From contig SKJM01000668.1 in assembly GCA_007122045.1 (NCBI GenBank), forward strand, positions 1 to 7,421: a stretch of DNA of 7,421 nt, read 5' to 3'. Made by a program: the position numbers and the translations under genes. A model generated the notes under the pieces. It did not search any database and had not been told where the DNA came from. It worked only from the letters and a program-made list of their open reading frames with translations. Within the stretch, counting starts at the first letter, position 1; every line of letters begins with the position of its first letter. The stretch is from Planctomycetales bacterium. Its GTDB lineage: Bacteria; Planctomycetota; Planctomycetia; Pirellulales; Thermoguttaceae. Of the stretch, positions 1-6,793 are shown one piece after another.

Positions 1-2400
1 TCCCGCGAGGCCATTCTGCACGGGGCGTTCGACAAGTTCGCCGAATCGACCAAGAAGAAGCGAGGAACGGCCGAGGTGGACGAGGCGTTCCTCGAGGAAA
101 TCGAATCGTGGCGTGACGCCCTAGCCCGCAACCTCAGCCTTCGCAACCGGCGGCTTTCGGACCGCGAGTTGAACTTCGCCGTGCAGCGGATCATCGACCG
201 CATCGTCTTCCTGCGGATGTGCGAGGGGCGCGGGATCGAGCCGTTCGGGCAACTGCAAACGCTGCTGAACGGCCCGGAGGTGTACCCCCGGCTGGTCGAG
301 ATGTTCCACCGGGCCGACGAGCGGTACAACTCGGGCCTGTTCCACTTCCAGCCGGAGCCGGGGCGCGAGCCGCCCGACGAGTTGACCACCACGCTGGCGG
401 TCGACGACAAGGTGCTCAAGGACATCCTCGTCCGGCTGTACTACCCGGAAAGTCCGTACGAGTTCGCCGCCCTGCCGGCCGACATTTTAGGCCAGGTGTA
501 CGAGCAGTTCCTGGGCAAGGTGATCCGGCTGACGGCCGGCCACCGCGCGAAGGTGGAGGAGAAGCCGGAGGTCCGCAAGGCGGGCGGGGTGTACTACACG
601 CCCACGTACATCGTCGAGTACATCGTCGAGAACACCGTGGGCAAGCTGGTCGAGGGCAAGACGCCTCAAGAAGTGGGCGGGCTGACGGCCCACTGGCGCC
701 CCTCGAAAAGCCGCCGGCCCATTTCGGTGCTCGACCCGGCCTGCGGCAGTGGCTCATTCCTGATTGTGGCCTATCAATACCTGCTCGACTGGTACCTGAA
801 GCAGTACACCGAGGCTGACGAGCCGCAAAAGCACGCCCGGGGCGCGAATCCCCGGGTGTACCAGTACACCAACGGCGACTGGCGGCTGACCACCTCGGAG
901 CGGAAGCGGATTCTGCTTTCGCACATCTACGGGGTGGACATCGACTACCAGGCGGTCGAGGTGACGAAGCTGTCGCTGCTGCTGAAGGTGCTCGAAGGCG
1001 AGACGGAGGAGACGCTCCAGCGCCAGCGCCGGCTGTTCCACAAGGACCGCGCGCTGCCGGACCTGGCGGGCAACATCAAGTGCGGCAATTCGCTCATCGG
1101 GTCCGATTTCTACAACGGCCGGCAGATGAGCCTGCTCGACGAGGACGAGCGGCTGCGGATCAACGTATTCGACTGGGAGGGCCGCGACGGTTTCCCCGAC
1201 ATCATGCGTGCCGGCGGCTTCGACGCGGTGATTGGGAACCCGCCGTATCTGTTCATTACGGAAGTACCGGCCGATATGCGCAGCTACTACGGCGAGAGGT
1301 ACACCACGGTATCGTATCGCTTCGACCTTTACGGCACCTTCATCGAGAAGGGGACTCGCGAACTCCTCGGCGACGGTGGAACATTCGGTTTCATCATACC
1401 GCATACACTATTGAGCAACGATTCCTTCGGCAAGCTGCGCTCGCTGTTGGCCGTGGAAACGTCGCTGTTGAAGATAATCGACTTCGGACCGGGGGTATTC
1501 AAGCACGCTAAGAACGAGACGATGATCTTGCTGTTCCAGAAGCTCCGGCCCGTTGCGAATCACAGCGTTGAAGTCACTCGGGCGGCGCCCCGGCAATGGC
1601 CCGAGACCGTCGGCCGGTTCCGCACCCGTCAGTCACTTTGGGCGCGGCCGGACGGCAGCCCGTGGATGGTCCGCGTGAACGGCGAGCAGCGGGCATTGCT
1701 CAATCGGATGGATTCGTGTGGAACCGTGCTGGGTCACTTCTGTACCGCGAATCAGGGGGTGCGCACGGGTGACAACGAGAAGTACTTGGCGCCCAAGCCT
1801 CGGGGCAGGCGGTGGCGCCGCGCGGCGGGCGGCCGACAGATCGCTCGCTATGGCACAATCCCCGACGAGCTGTACGTGCTGTACGACCCGAAACTCCTCG
1901 ATGCGTCGCGGAAGCCTGAACTCTTCTTGACGCCGGCGAAAATCCTTGTCCAGGAAATCCGCAATATCGCGTTGCCGAGGCGGATTGTTGCCACCCTCGA
2001 TACTGAGCAAGTGTTCGGCCTCCAGTCGACCAACGTCGTTAACGTGAAGCCGGAGACGCCGTTCGACGTTCGCTACGTCCTGGGCATACTCAATAGCGGC
2101 GCGGTCAACCTCTACTTTCGTTGCCGCTTTCCGGGAAATAATCACATTCCCTCCAACCAGTTGCTCCAGATACCCCTTCCGGCACCGCCCGACGAGAAGA
2201 TGCACGACCGCATGGTCTCGCTCGTACAGCAGATGCTGGACTTCAACGCGCGGCTGCCGCACGTGAAGACCGCCTACGACCGCGCGGCCACCCAGCGGCA
2301 GATTGACGCGACCGACCGGCAGATCGACCGGCTGGTGTACGAGCTGTACAAGCTGAGTGAAGAGGAGGTCGGCCTGGTCGAAACCGTCCCTGAAGGATAA
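1..2400 (+). CDS. Eco57I-like type IIG restriction-modification enzyme, 5'-truncated by the window
   Basis: An N6-adenine DNA methyltransferase with a target-recognition domain, of the kind that carries restriction and modification in one chain. The frame is open from base 1 without a stop, and the residues before the GTG at 76 (DKFAESTKKKRGTAEVDEAF) match family sequence, so the true start and the expected N-terminal nuclease lie upstream; 799 residues are visible. Numbering from base 1: a helical spacer (about 25-160), the family signature KAGGVYYTP (193-201), SAM-binding motif I DPACGSGSF (from D245), catalytic motif IV NPPY (N413-Y416), then a C-terminal specificity region from about 580 with TGDNEKYL (589-596) and a LNSGAVNLYF stretch near 700. 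Both methyltransferase motifs are intact and there is no frameshift, so modification should work; nuclease activity cannot be judged. G+C falls from about two thirds (301-360) to about half (1381-1440), which suggests a mosaic gene. A remnant of a related gene follows it. The family call is firm; the recognition site is unknown. Confidence 0.93.
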   Translation, partial: SREAILHGAFDKFAESTKKKRGTAEVDEAFLEEIESWRDALARNLSLRNRRLSDRELNFAVQRIIDRIVFLRMCEGRGIEPFGQLQTLLNGPEVYPRLVEMFHRADERYNSGLFHFQPEPGREPPDELTTTLAVDDKVLKDILVRLYYPESPYEFAALPADILGQVYEQFLGKVIRLTAGHRAKVEEKPEVRKAGGVYYTPTYIVEYIVENTVGKLVEGKTPQEVGGLTAHWRPSKSRRPISVLDPACGSGSFLIVAYQYLLDWYLKQYTEADEPQKHARGANPRVYQYTNGDWRLTTSERKRILLSHIYGVDIDYQAVEVTKLSLLLKVLEGETEETLQRQRRLFHKDRALPDLAGNIKCGNSLIGSDFYNGRQMSLLDEDERLRINVFDWEGRDGFPDIMRAGGFDAVIGNPPYLFITEVPADMRSYYGERYTTVSYRFDLYGTFIEKGTRELLGDGGTFGFIIPHTLLSNDSFGKLRSLLAVETSLLKIIDFGPGVFKHAKNETMILLFQKLRPVANHSVEVTRAAPRQWPETVGRFRTRQSLWARPDGSPWMVRVNGEQRALLNRMDSCGTVLGHFCTANQGVRTGDNEKYLAPKPRGRRWRRAAGGRQIARYGTIPDELYVLYDPKLLDASRKPELFLTPAKILVQEIRNIALPRRIVATLDTEQVFGLQSTNVVNVKPETPFDVRYVLGILNSGAVNLYFRCRFPGNNHIPSNQLLQIPLPAPPDEKMHDRMVSLVQQMLDFNARLPHVKTAYDRAATQRQIDATDRQIDRLVYELYKLSEEEVGLVETVPEG

Positions 2401-2411
2401 GCGGGAAGAAA

Positions 2412-2557
2412 GGTGATGTCTCGCGCACCCCCCGGATGGACGAGGTGTTCCACGGGCCGACGAGCGGCGCAACTCGGGCCGGTTCCACTTCCAGCACGAG
2501 AAAGGACGCGAACCGCCCTACGAATTGACCCGCGAAACGTCGAAAAAGTTAATATAG
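2412..2557 (+). pseudogene. Frameshifted remnant of a second Eco57I-like RM gene
   Basis: Right after the intact RM gene lies a scrap that aligns with bases 298-387 of that gene. By hand, about 76 of 90 positions match across 2442-2530, with one base missing after TTCCAC at 2448-2453. Translated with that frameshift it reads roughly GDVSRTPRMDEVFH, then ADERRNSGRFHFQ and a GREPPYELT-like end; the intact copy has ADERYNSGLFHFQ and GREPPDELT. The shifted frame ends at TAG 2555-2557. It covers only the helical spacer part of the family, has no catalytic motif and no plausible start. The copies differ at many first and second codon positions, so this looks like the relic of a diverged paralogue rather than a fresh duplication. 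It is too short and broken to encode a working protein. Confidence 0.82.
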
Positions 2558-2623
2558 GTCGGCTTGCCCCCTCTTCAGAGATGCCTTTTCCATCCGAAGG
2601 GACAAAAAAATGCAGGACTCCTG

Positions 2624-2651
2624 TTGCCTTTTCCGATGGGTTGGGTATGAT
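2624..2651 (+). promoter_or_regulatory. Candidate sigma70-type promoter for the cold-shock gene
   Basis: TTGCCT at 2624-2629 and TATGAT at 2646-2651 are separated by 16 bases, a reasonable -35/-10 pair in an otherwise GC-rich stretch. Transcription would begin near 2658, giving an untranslated leader of about 105 nt before the ATG at 2763. Long leaders are typical of cspA-type genes, and this one contains a short GGCC-GAA-GGCC hairpin (2671-2681). Planctomycete promoter rules are poorly known, so this is a fit by eye only. Confidence 0.4.
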
Positions 2652-2762
2652 CCACCATTGAGTACCGTTTGGCCGAAGGCCGCGCACAGCCCCCGGGGTT
2701 TCCATGCTACAGTCGTCGGCCTGTTTACGTTCGGGTTCTGATGTTTTCAAGGAGTGGGCGCC

Positions 2763-2960
2763 ATGCCGCAAGGGACGATCAAAAAACTGATCGCAGACAA
2801 GGGTTTCGGGTTCATCGATGGAGGGCGGGGCGACCTGTTCTTCCACCACAGCCAGGTCGAGGGAGCAACCATCGAGGAGCTCCGCGTCGGGCAACAGGTC
2901 AACTTTGAGGAAGGGAGCGGCCCGAAGGGCCCTCGCGCCGAGAAGGTTCGCCCTGCTTGA
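2763..2960 (+). CDS. csp: CspA-family cold-shock / RNA-chaperone protein
   Basis: A 65-residue single cold-shock domain, the usual length for CspA-like proteins: a cytoplasmic OB-fold that binds single-stranded RNA or DNA and melts mRNA secondary structure. The N-terminal GTIKKLIADKGFGFI carries RNP1 (KGFGFI, residues 13-18). RNP2 is DLFFHH (24-29), followed by the usual QVEG...L..GQQVNFE..GPKG.RAEKV pattern. RNP2 has FFHH where the common form is VFVH. The ATG at 2763 is preferred because AAGGAG (2749-2754) lies 8 bases before it; a GTG at 2754 overlaps that ribosome binding site and would only add MGA. The gene stands alone, with its own candidate promoter upstream and an intrinsic terminator downstream, and converges with the E1/KAS III operon. 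Whether it responds to cold cannot be told, since many bacteria have constitutive members. Confidence 0.95.
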   Translation: MPQGTIKKLIADKGFGFIDGGRGDLFFHHSQVEGATIEELRVGQQVNFEEGSGPKGPRAEKVRPA

Positions 2961-3024
2961 CGACCGGGAGACCAAGGCGGCCGCACCACCCGGCTGCCCA
3001 ATCAATCGAAGGCGACATGCCAGA

Positions 3025-3060
3025 GCCCCCGGCGTTTGCTATCGGCCGGGGGCCCTTTTC
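3025..3060 (+). terminator. Rho-independent terminator of the cold-shock gene
   Basis: GCCCCCGGC (3025-3033) and GCCGGGGGC (3045-3053) form a perfect 9-bp GC stem with an 11-base loop, followed by CCTTTTCT. It lies 65 bases after the csp stop. It also sits just past the stop of the opposing KAS III gene, but in that direction no T-run follows, so it should act mainly on the plus strand. Confidence 0.85.
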
Positions 3061-3064
3061 TCTA

Positions 3065-4384
3065 TCACCACTCCACCGCCACCGCCGCCGTGGTCATGCC
3101 GGCGCCGACCGAGCAAAGCACCAGCTTGTCGCCGTGCTGGAGGCTGGCGTCGAGTTCGGTCAGCGCTACGGGGATGCTGGCGCTGGACGTGTTGCCCACG
3201 TGATCGACGTTCAGGAAAAACCGCTCGAACGGCAAGCCGCTCCGCCTGGCCGCCGCTTTCAGGATGCGCCCGTTGGCCTGGTGGGGAATGATCCAGAGCG
3301 GGTCGTCGCGGTTCCAGCCGGCTCGCTGGAGCGAATTGCGGATCAGCTCGGCGAAGCTCTCGGTGGCCAGACGGAACAGTGACGGGCCCTCCAGCCGGAT
3401 CCACGGATCGGTGGAGCATTGCCCGTTGAGCACCACGTAGCCCGGCTCCTCGCGGCGCGCCATTCGCAGTCCGCGGGTGTCGGACCCCAGCAGCACGTCG
3501 CGCACACGGTGGCCGGGTCCGGCGGCCGAAACCACCGTGGCGCCCGCCCCGTCGCCGAAGATGAAGTAGGCGCTCTGGTCGTCCGGGTCGAGCAGGCGCG
3601 ACTGCATGTCGACCCCCACGGTGAGCACGTGGCGAGCGAGGCCGGAACGGATCATCCCCTGCGCCATGGATACCGCGTACAGCCAGCCGGAGCACGCGGC
3701 GTTCAGGTCGAACGCCGGGATGCCCCGCAGGCTCAACCGGTCCTGCAGGATGCAGGCGGTCGACGGCATGGCCACGTCGGGTGTGGTGGTGGCCAGGATG
3801 ATGCCGTCAATATCCTTCGCGTCGATCCCCGAGCGGCGAATCGCCTCCAGCGACGCGGCGTAGGCCATGTCCGAGGGTTTTTCGTCTTCGGCCGCCCACC
3901 GCCGCTGGCGGATGCCGGTGACCTGAAAGACGTAGTCGGCCGAAATATTGGGGAACTGGCGGGCGAGTTCCTCGTTGGTCACCACCCGCTGGGGCAGGTA
4001 ACCGCCGAAGCCCCGCAAAAACACGTCGCCCGCGCCGCCGGCCGCTGCGGTGGGCTGCCGGGTGGGGGCCGGCCGAGGACCCTCCCCCTCGGCCGCCGGT
4101 GCCGGCGGTATCCAATCGCGCATGGCGGGGTCGGTGGTCTCGATTTCCATAACCGCTTCGTTCAGGGCGAGTGTTTCGCCTTCCAGGTGCAATAAACGGA
4201 TGACTTTGCCGGCGCACGGCGCCTCGAAATCGAACACCGACTTCGCGCTGTCGACTTGAGCCAACGATTGGCCCGCCTCGAACCGGTCGCCCTCGGCCAC
4301 GTTCCACTCGATGATCGTAACCTCGGTCTCCGCAGCGCCTTGAGCCGGCAAAAACAGCGATAGCCGAAACGACTCGTCCTGCAT
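3065..4384 (-). CDS. Lipoyl domain fused to beta-ketoacyl-ACP synthase III (FabH-like)
   Basis: A 439-residue two-domain protein. Residues about 5-85 form a biotinyl/lipoyl domain with a VDSAKSVFDFEAP hairpin; Lys48 is the expected lipoylation site. The residue before it is Ala instead of the usual Asp, so the motif resembles the ESVKA of GcvH. A Pro/Ala-rich linker (about 88-118) resembles the swinging-arm linkers of E2 proteins, and no subunit-binding domain is visible in it. Residues about 120-439 are a complete KAS III with the triad in place: Cys231 (AACSGW), His368 (IIPHQANG), Asn398 (VGNTSSASIP), and a C-terminal GAGM loop. KAS III enzymes prime fatty-acid or polyketide chains by joining an acyl group, usually from acyl-CoA, to malonyl-ACP. 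The ATG overlaps the stop of the E1 gene (TAATG), so translation is probably coupled. There is no E2 acyltransferase domain. The domain calls are firm; that the lipoyl arm supplies the KAS III primer is inference. Confidence 0.93.
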   Translation of the reverse strand: MQDESFRLSLFLPAQGAAETEVTIIEWNVAEGDRFEAGQSLAQVDSAKSVFDFEAPCAGKVIRLLHLEGETLALNEAVMEIETTDPAMRDWIPPAPAAEGEGPRPAPTRQPTAAAGGAGDVFLRGFGGYLPQRVVTNEELARQFPNISADYVFQVTGIRQRRWAAEDEKPSDMAYAASLEAIRRSGIDAKDIDGIILATTTPDVAMPSTACILQDRLSLRGIPAFDLNAACSGWLYAVSMAQGMIRSGLARHVLTVGVDMQSRLLDPDDQSAYFIFGDGAGATVVSAAGPGHRVRDVLLGSDTRGLRMARREEPGYVVLNGQCSTDPWIRLEGPSLFRLATESFAELIRNSLQRAGWNRDDPLWIIPHQANGRILKAAARRSGLPFERFFLNVDHVGNTSSASIPVALTELDASLQHGDKLVLCSVGAGMTTAAVAVEW

Positions 4385-6510
4385 TATGGGTCCACCATCC
4401 GCCGTAAGGCGGCGGCGATCTTTCCGGGGTTGGGGCGGTAGTACGATTCCAGTTCCGGAGCGAACGGCACGGGCGTATCGGGTGCCGCGATAAGCTCAGG
4501 AGGGCATTGTAACGCAAAGGCCCCCTTACAGAAAAGCTCCCCGATAAGCCGGTGACCAATCCCCGCCGAAGGGGCGCATTCCTGGACGACCAGCAGCCGG
4601 CCCGTCTTCTCCACCGAGCGCCGGATCGGGTCCAGGTTCAGCGGCCGGAGCACAAAGGGGTTCCATACCTCGATGCCGCCGCCCACCTCCGCCGCGGCGG
4701 CCAGGGCGTCGTGGACCATGGCGCCGAAGGCCACCAGCGTGAGCCGGTCGCCCTCGGTGTACCGCCGCGGCCGCCACACGTCGGCCAGGTTGCCGTCGAA
4801 CTCGATCGGCCCGCTGCGGCTCCAATAGAGGTGCTTGTGTTCGAGGACGAGGCACGGGTTGCGGTCGTAGAAGCCGGCCAGCAGGGCCTCGAAGGTTTCC
4901 TGGGGCGTTGCCGGGTACAGCAGTTTCAGGCCGGGGAAGCAGGACCACAGGCCCTCGAATTCGCCGGAGTGGAACGCGCCGAGGGTCAGCCCGCCCCCGC
5001 AGGGAAGCCGCATCAGAAGGGGCGCCGGGCGGCCGGCGCGGAAGAACCAGGTGCCGGCATTCAGGGCGATTTGGGTGGTGGCCTCGGTCGAGAAGTCGGC
5101 GAATTGGAACTCGAGGATCGGTTCGGCGCCGACTTGCGACGCGCCGAGGGCAAACCCCACCGTGGCCGACTCGCAGATGGGCAGGTCCATCACCCGGTCC
5201 GCCCCGAATCGCTCGATAAGCCCCTTGCACGTCTTGAACGCCGAGCCGTACGTGCCCACGTCCTGCCCGGCCAAAAATGCACGGCCGTTGTGCTCCAGGA
5301 GGTAATTCAAGGCCAAGCGTACGGCATCGCCATTCTTGGCCCGCGACGCGGCGAACGGCGCGACGCGCGAGCGGGCGCGGGTGCAATACGAAACCCACGC
5401 GTGCCGCTTCGGTTCCGGCCGGCCCACGCGCAGCGCGTCGCGAACCGCCTGCTCGATCGCCGCCTCGACCGCCGCCTCCAACTCGGCCGCCTCGCCGTCG
5501 CTGTAGCCGGCAACGTCGAGCAGGCGCTGCCGGGCGGCGGGCAACGGATCGCGCCGGCGCCATGCTTCGAGCCTTTCGCGCGGCACATAGTCGCCCTTGT
5601 CGTACGCCGCGTGCCCCTGCAACCTCAGCGCGCGGCATTCGAGGATCATGGGCTCGGGATCGGCCTGCATGCGGGCCAACGCCTGCTGGACCGTCGTGTA
5701 AACCTCCCAGGCGTCGGTGCCGTCGATCGTCTTCCCGGCAATGCCATAGCCGACAGCGCGGTCCGACAGGTTCGCGCAGCGGTATTGCAGTTCGGTGGGC
5801 GTCGAGAAGGAGTAGTGGTTGTTTTCCACCAGGAACAGCACCGGCACGCGGCGCACGGCGGCCAGGTTGATGGCCTCGTGGAACTCGCCCGTGCTGCTGC
5901 CCCCGTCGCCGATGACCGCCAGGCCGAACACGTCCTCGCCCTGCCGCCGCGCGGCCCACGTGGTCCCCACGGCAACGCTCAGCATGCGGCCGAGGTGGCT
6001 CATCATGGGCAGGCGGCGCCGGGCCGCGTCGCCGTGATGCACGTTCCCCTCGCGGCCGTGGGTGGGGCTTTCGGCATTGGCCAGATATTGGCACACCAAC
6101 TGATACGGCGTGGCGCCCATGAGCAGATGCGCGACGAAATCGCGGTGCAGCAGGGCGACCACGTCCTCACCCGGCCGCAAGGGCATCGCGGCCCCCACCG
6201 CCGCCGCCTCGTTGCCCGCACTGCTGGTGACCGTCCCTTTCACGTACCCCTTGCGGAACAGCTCCAGGAGCCGCTCTTCCAATTGGCGCGAGAAGAACAT
6301 GGCCGGGTAGGCGAGCGCGTAAAACGCCTCGGGCGACAGCACGTGCGGCCGGCGGGGTACGTCGAGTGGCTGGTGCGCCCCCACCCGCAAACGCGCGACC
6401 GGCGCCGCGACCTCTACCGCCGCACGCCGAGCAGCTTGCAAGATGTGCGGCCCGCCGGTATGGTCGATTCCGGCCGGCGTTGTCCGTTCGGTCTCGGTCC
6501 GTGACTGCAA
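4384..6510 (-). CDS. Fused alpha/beta 2-oxoacid dehydrogenase E1 (branched-chain-type, ThDP-dependent)
   Basis: A 708-residue protein joining the E1 alpha and beta chains, which are separate subunits in classical branched-chain and Gram-positive-type pyruvate dehydrogenases. E1 decarboxylates a 2-oxoacid on thiamine diphosphate and reductively acylates a lipoyl arm. Alpha half (about 60-370): HGREGNVHHG (151-160) with the likely active-site His158/159, and the ThDP/Mg motif GDGGSSTGEFHEA (from G201) ending in ENN (229-231). Beta half (about 385-705): PICESATVGFALGA with Glu447, the expected cofactor-activating acid, QFADF, GAFHSGEFEG and PGLKLLYPATPQE. No catalytic loss is seen. Residues 1-55 are an extension with no recognised domain. 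The start is TTG, chosen because GAGG (6522-6519) lies 8 bases before it and no ATG exists between it and the upstream in-frame stop at 6585. It is the first gene of the operon with lipoyl-KAS III. The substrate (2-oxoisovalerate, other branched 2-oxoacids or pyruvate) cannot be fixed from sequence. Confidence 0.93.
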   Translation of the reverse strand: MQSRTETERTTPAGIDHTGGPHILQAARRAAVEVAAPVARLRVGAHQPLDVPRRPHVLSPEAFYALAYPAMFFSRQLEERLLELFRKGYVKGTVTSSAGNEAAAVGAAMPLRPGEDVVALLHRDFVAHLLMGATPYQLVCQYLANAESPTHGREGNVHHGDAARRRLPMMSHLGRMLSVAVGTTWAARRQGEDVFGLAVIGDGGSSTGEFHEAINLAAVRRVPVLFLVENNHYSFSTPTELQYRCANLSDRAVGYGIAGKTIDGTDAWEVYTTVQQALARMQADPEPMILECRALRLQGHAAYDKGDYVPRERLEAWRRRDPLPAARQRLLDVAGYSDGEAAELEAAVEAAIEQAVRDALRVGRPEPKRHAWVSYCTRARSRVAPFAASRAKNGDAVRLALNYLLEHNGRAFLAGQDVGTYGSAFKTCKGLIERFGADRVMDLPICESATVGFALGASQVGAEPILEFQFADFSTEATTQIALNAGTWFFRAGRPAPLLMRLPCGGGLTLGAFHSGEFEGLWSCFPGLKLLYPATPQETFEALLAGFYDRNPCLVLEHKHLYWSRSGPIEFDGNLADVWRPRRYTEGDRLTLVAFGAMVHDALAAAAEVGGGIEVWNPFVLRPLNLDPIRRSVEKTGRLLVVQECAPSAGIGHRLIGELFCKGAFALQCPPELIAAPDTPVPFAPELESYYRPNPGKIAAALRRMVDP

Positions 6511-6522
6511 TTTTTCGTCCTC
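6508..6522 (-). promoter_or_regulatory. Ribosome binding site and TTG start of the E1 gene
   Basis: On the minus strand, GAGG at 6522-6519 is followed by 8 bases (ACGAAAAA) and then TTG at 6510-6508. This decides the start: the frame stays open back to a TGA at 6585-6583 but offers no ATG there. A later start inside the 55-residue leader (for instance GTG codons in the VEVAAPVARLRV stretch) is possible but has no comparable ribosome binding site that I noticed. The weak start codon may limit E1 output. Confidence 0.6.
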
Positions 6523-6573
6523 TTTTCGCGAAACTCGAAACCCTGACTGTGCCTGAGAGCGGAAAAGGGTGCG

Positions 6574-6600
6574 CGTAACCGTTCACGGGGGACGGTTACG
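6574..6600. repeat. Perfect 9-bp inverted repeat upstream of the E1/KAS III operon
   Basis: CGTAACCGT (6574-6582) and ACGGTTACG (6592-6600) are exact reverse complements separated by 9 bases (TCACGGGGG). It lies 64 bases before the E1 start codon, in the untranslated region. It could be an operator for a dimeric regulator or a hairpin in the mRNA leader. No T-run follows on the minus strand, so a simple terminator is unlikely. The regulator is unknown. Confidence 0.6.
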
Positions 6601-6793
6601 GATGCGCTGCGATGTCCACCACTGCGGGGGAAAACGCGCCTCCGCGCCGAGGCAATCCCCCCTGAATACCATGTTTTCCCGACTGACACAACCGCAGCCG
6701 CCCGAAATACGCCAATAGAGCAGCCGTATTCCCCACTGCGGGCGGTTCTTCCCTGCACCAATCGTCGGGCCGGGGGTGGCGAGCGAAACGACC
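6601..6793. other. Non-coding stretch upstream of the operon, no gene seen
   Basis: No reading frame here shows recognisable protein sequence. The stretch should hold the operon promoter. The only candidate seen on the minus strand is weak: TTGTGT (6691-6686), 17 bases, then TATTCA (6668-6663) preceded by TGG, an extended -10 form. That would start transcription near 6656 and put the 6574-6600 inverted repeat in the leader. Treat the promoter as a guess. Confidence 0.3.

Noticed and set aside
76..78. GTG at 76 as the true start of the RM gene.
   Set aside because: The frame is open to base 1 and the upstream residues continue the family pattern; the gene is cut by the window edge.
2583..2634. 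Direct repeat GCCTTTTCC at 2583-2591 and 2626-2634.
   Set aside because: Only 9 bases with no shared flank; chance is a sufficient explanation.
2754..2756. GTG at 2754 as the start of the cold-shock gene.
   Set aside because: It overlaps the AAGGAG ribosome binding site; the ATG at 2763 has ideal spacing and gives the usual MxxGTIK start.
2274..3005. A 243-codon minus-strand frame spanning the RM gene end, the gap and the cold-shock gene.
   Set aside because: It overlaps two well-supported plus-strand features and shows no family resemblance.
4552..6504. A 650-codon open frame on the plus strand opposite the E1 gene.
   Set aside because: It is a shadow of high-GC coding sequence: no recognisable domain, odd Arg/Gly/Pro/His-rich composition, while the minus strand shows every expected E1 motif.
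3065..6510. An ordinary branched-chain 2-oxoacid dehydrogenase complex.
   Set aside because: There is no E2 acyltransferase or E3 next to E1, and the lipoyl domain is joined to a KAS III instead.
6619..6742. Direct repeat CCACTGCGGG at 6619-6628 and 6733-6742.
   Set aside because: A 10-base GC-rich match in GC-rich DNA, with no structure around it that I could support.
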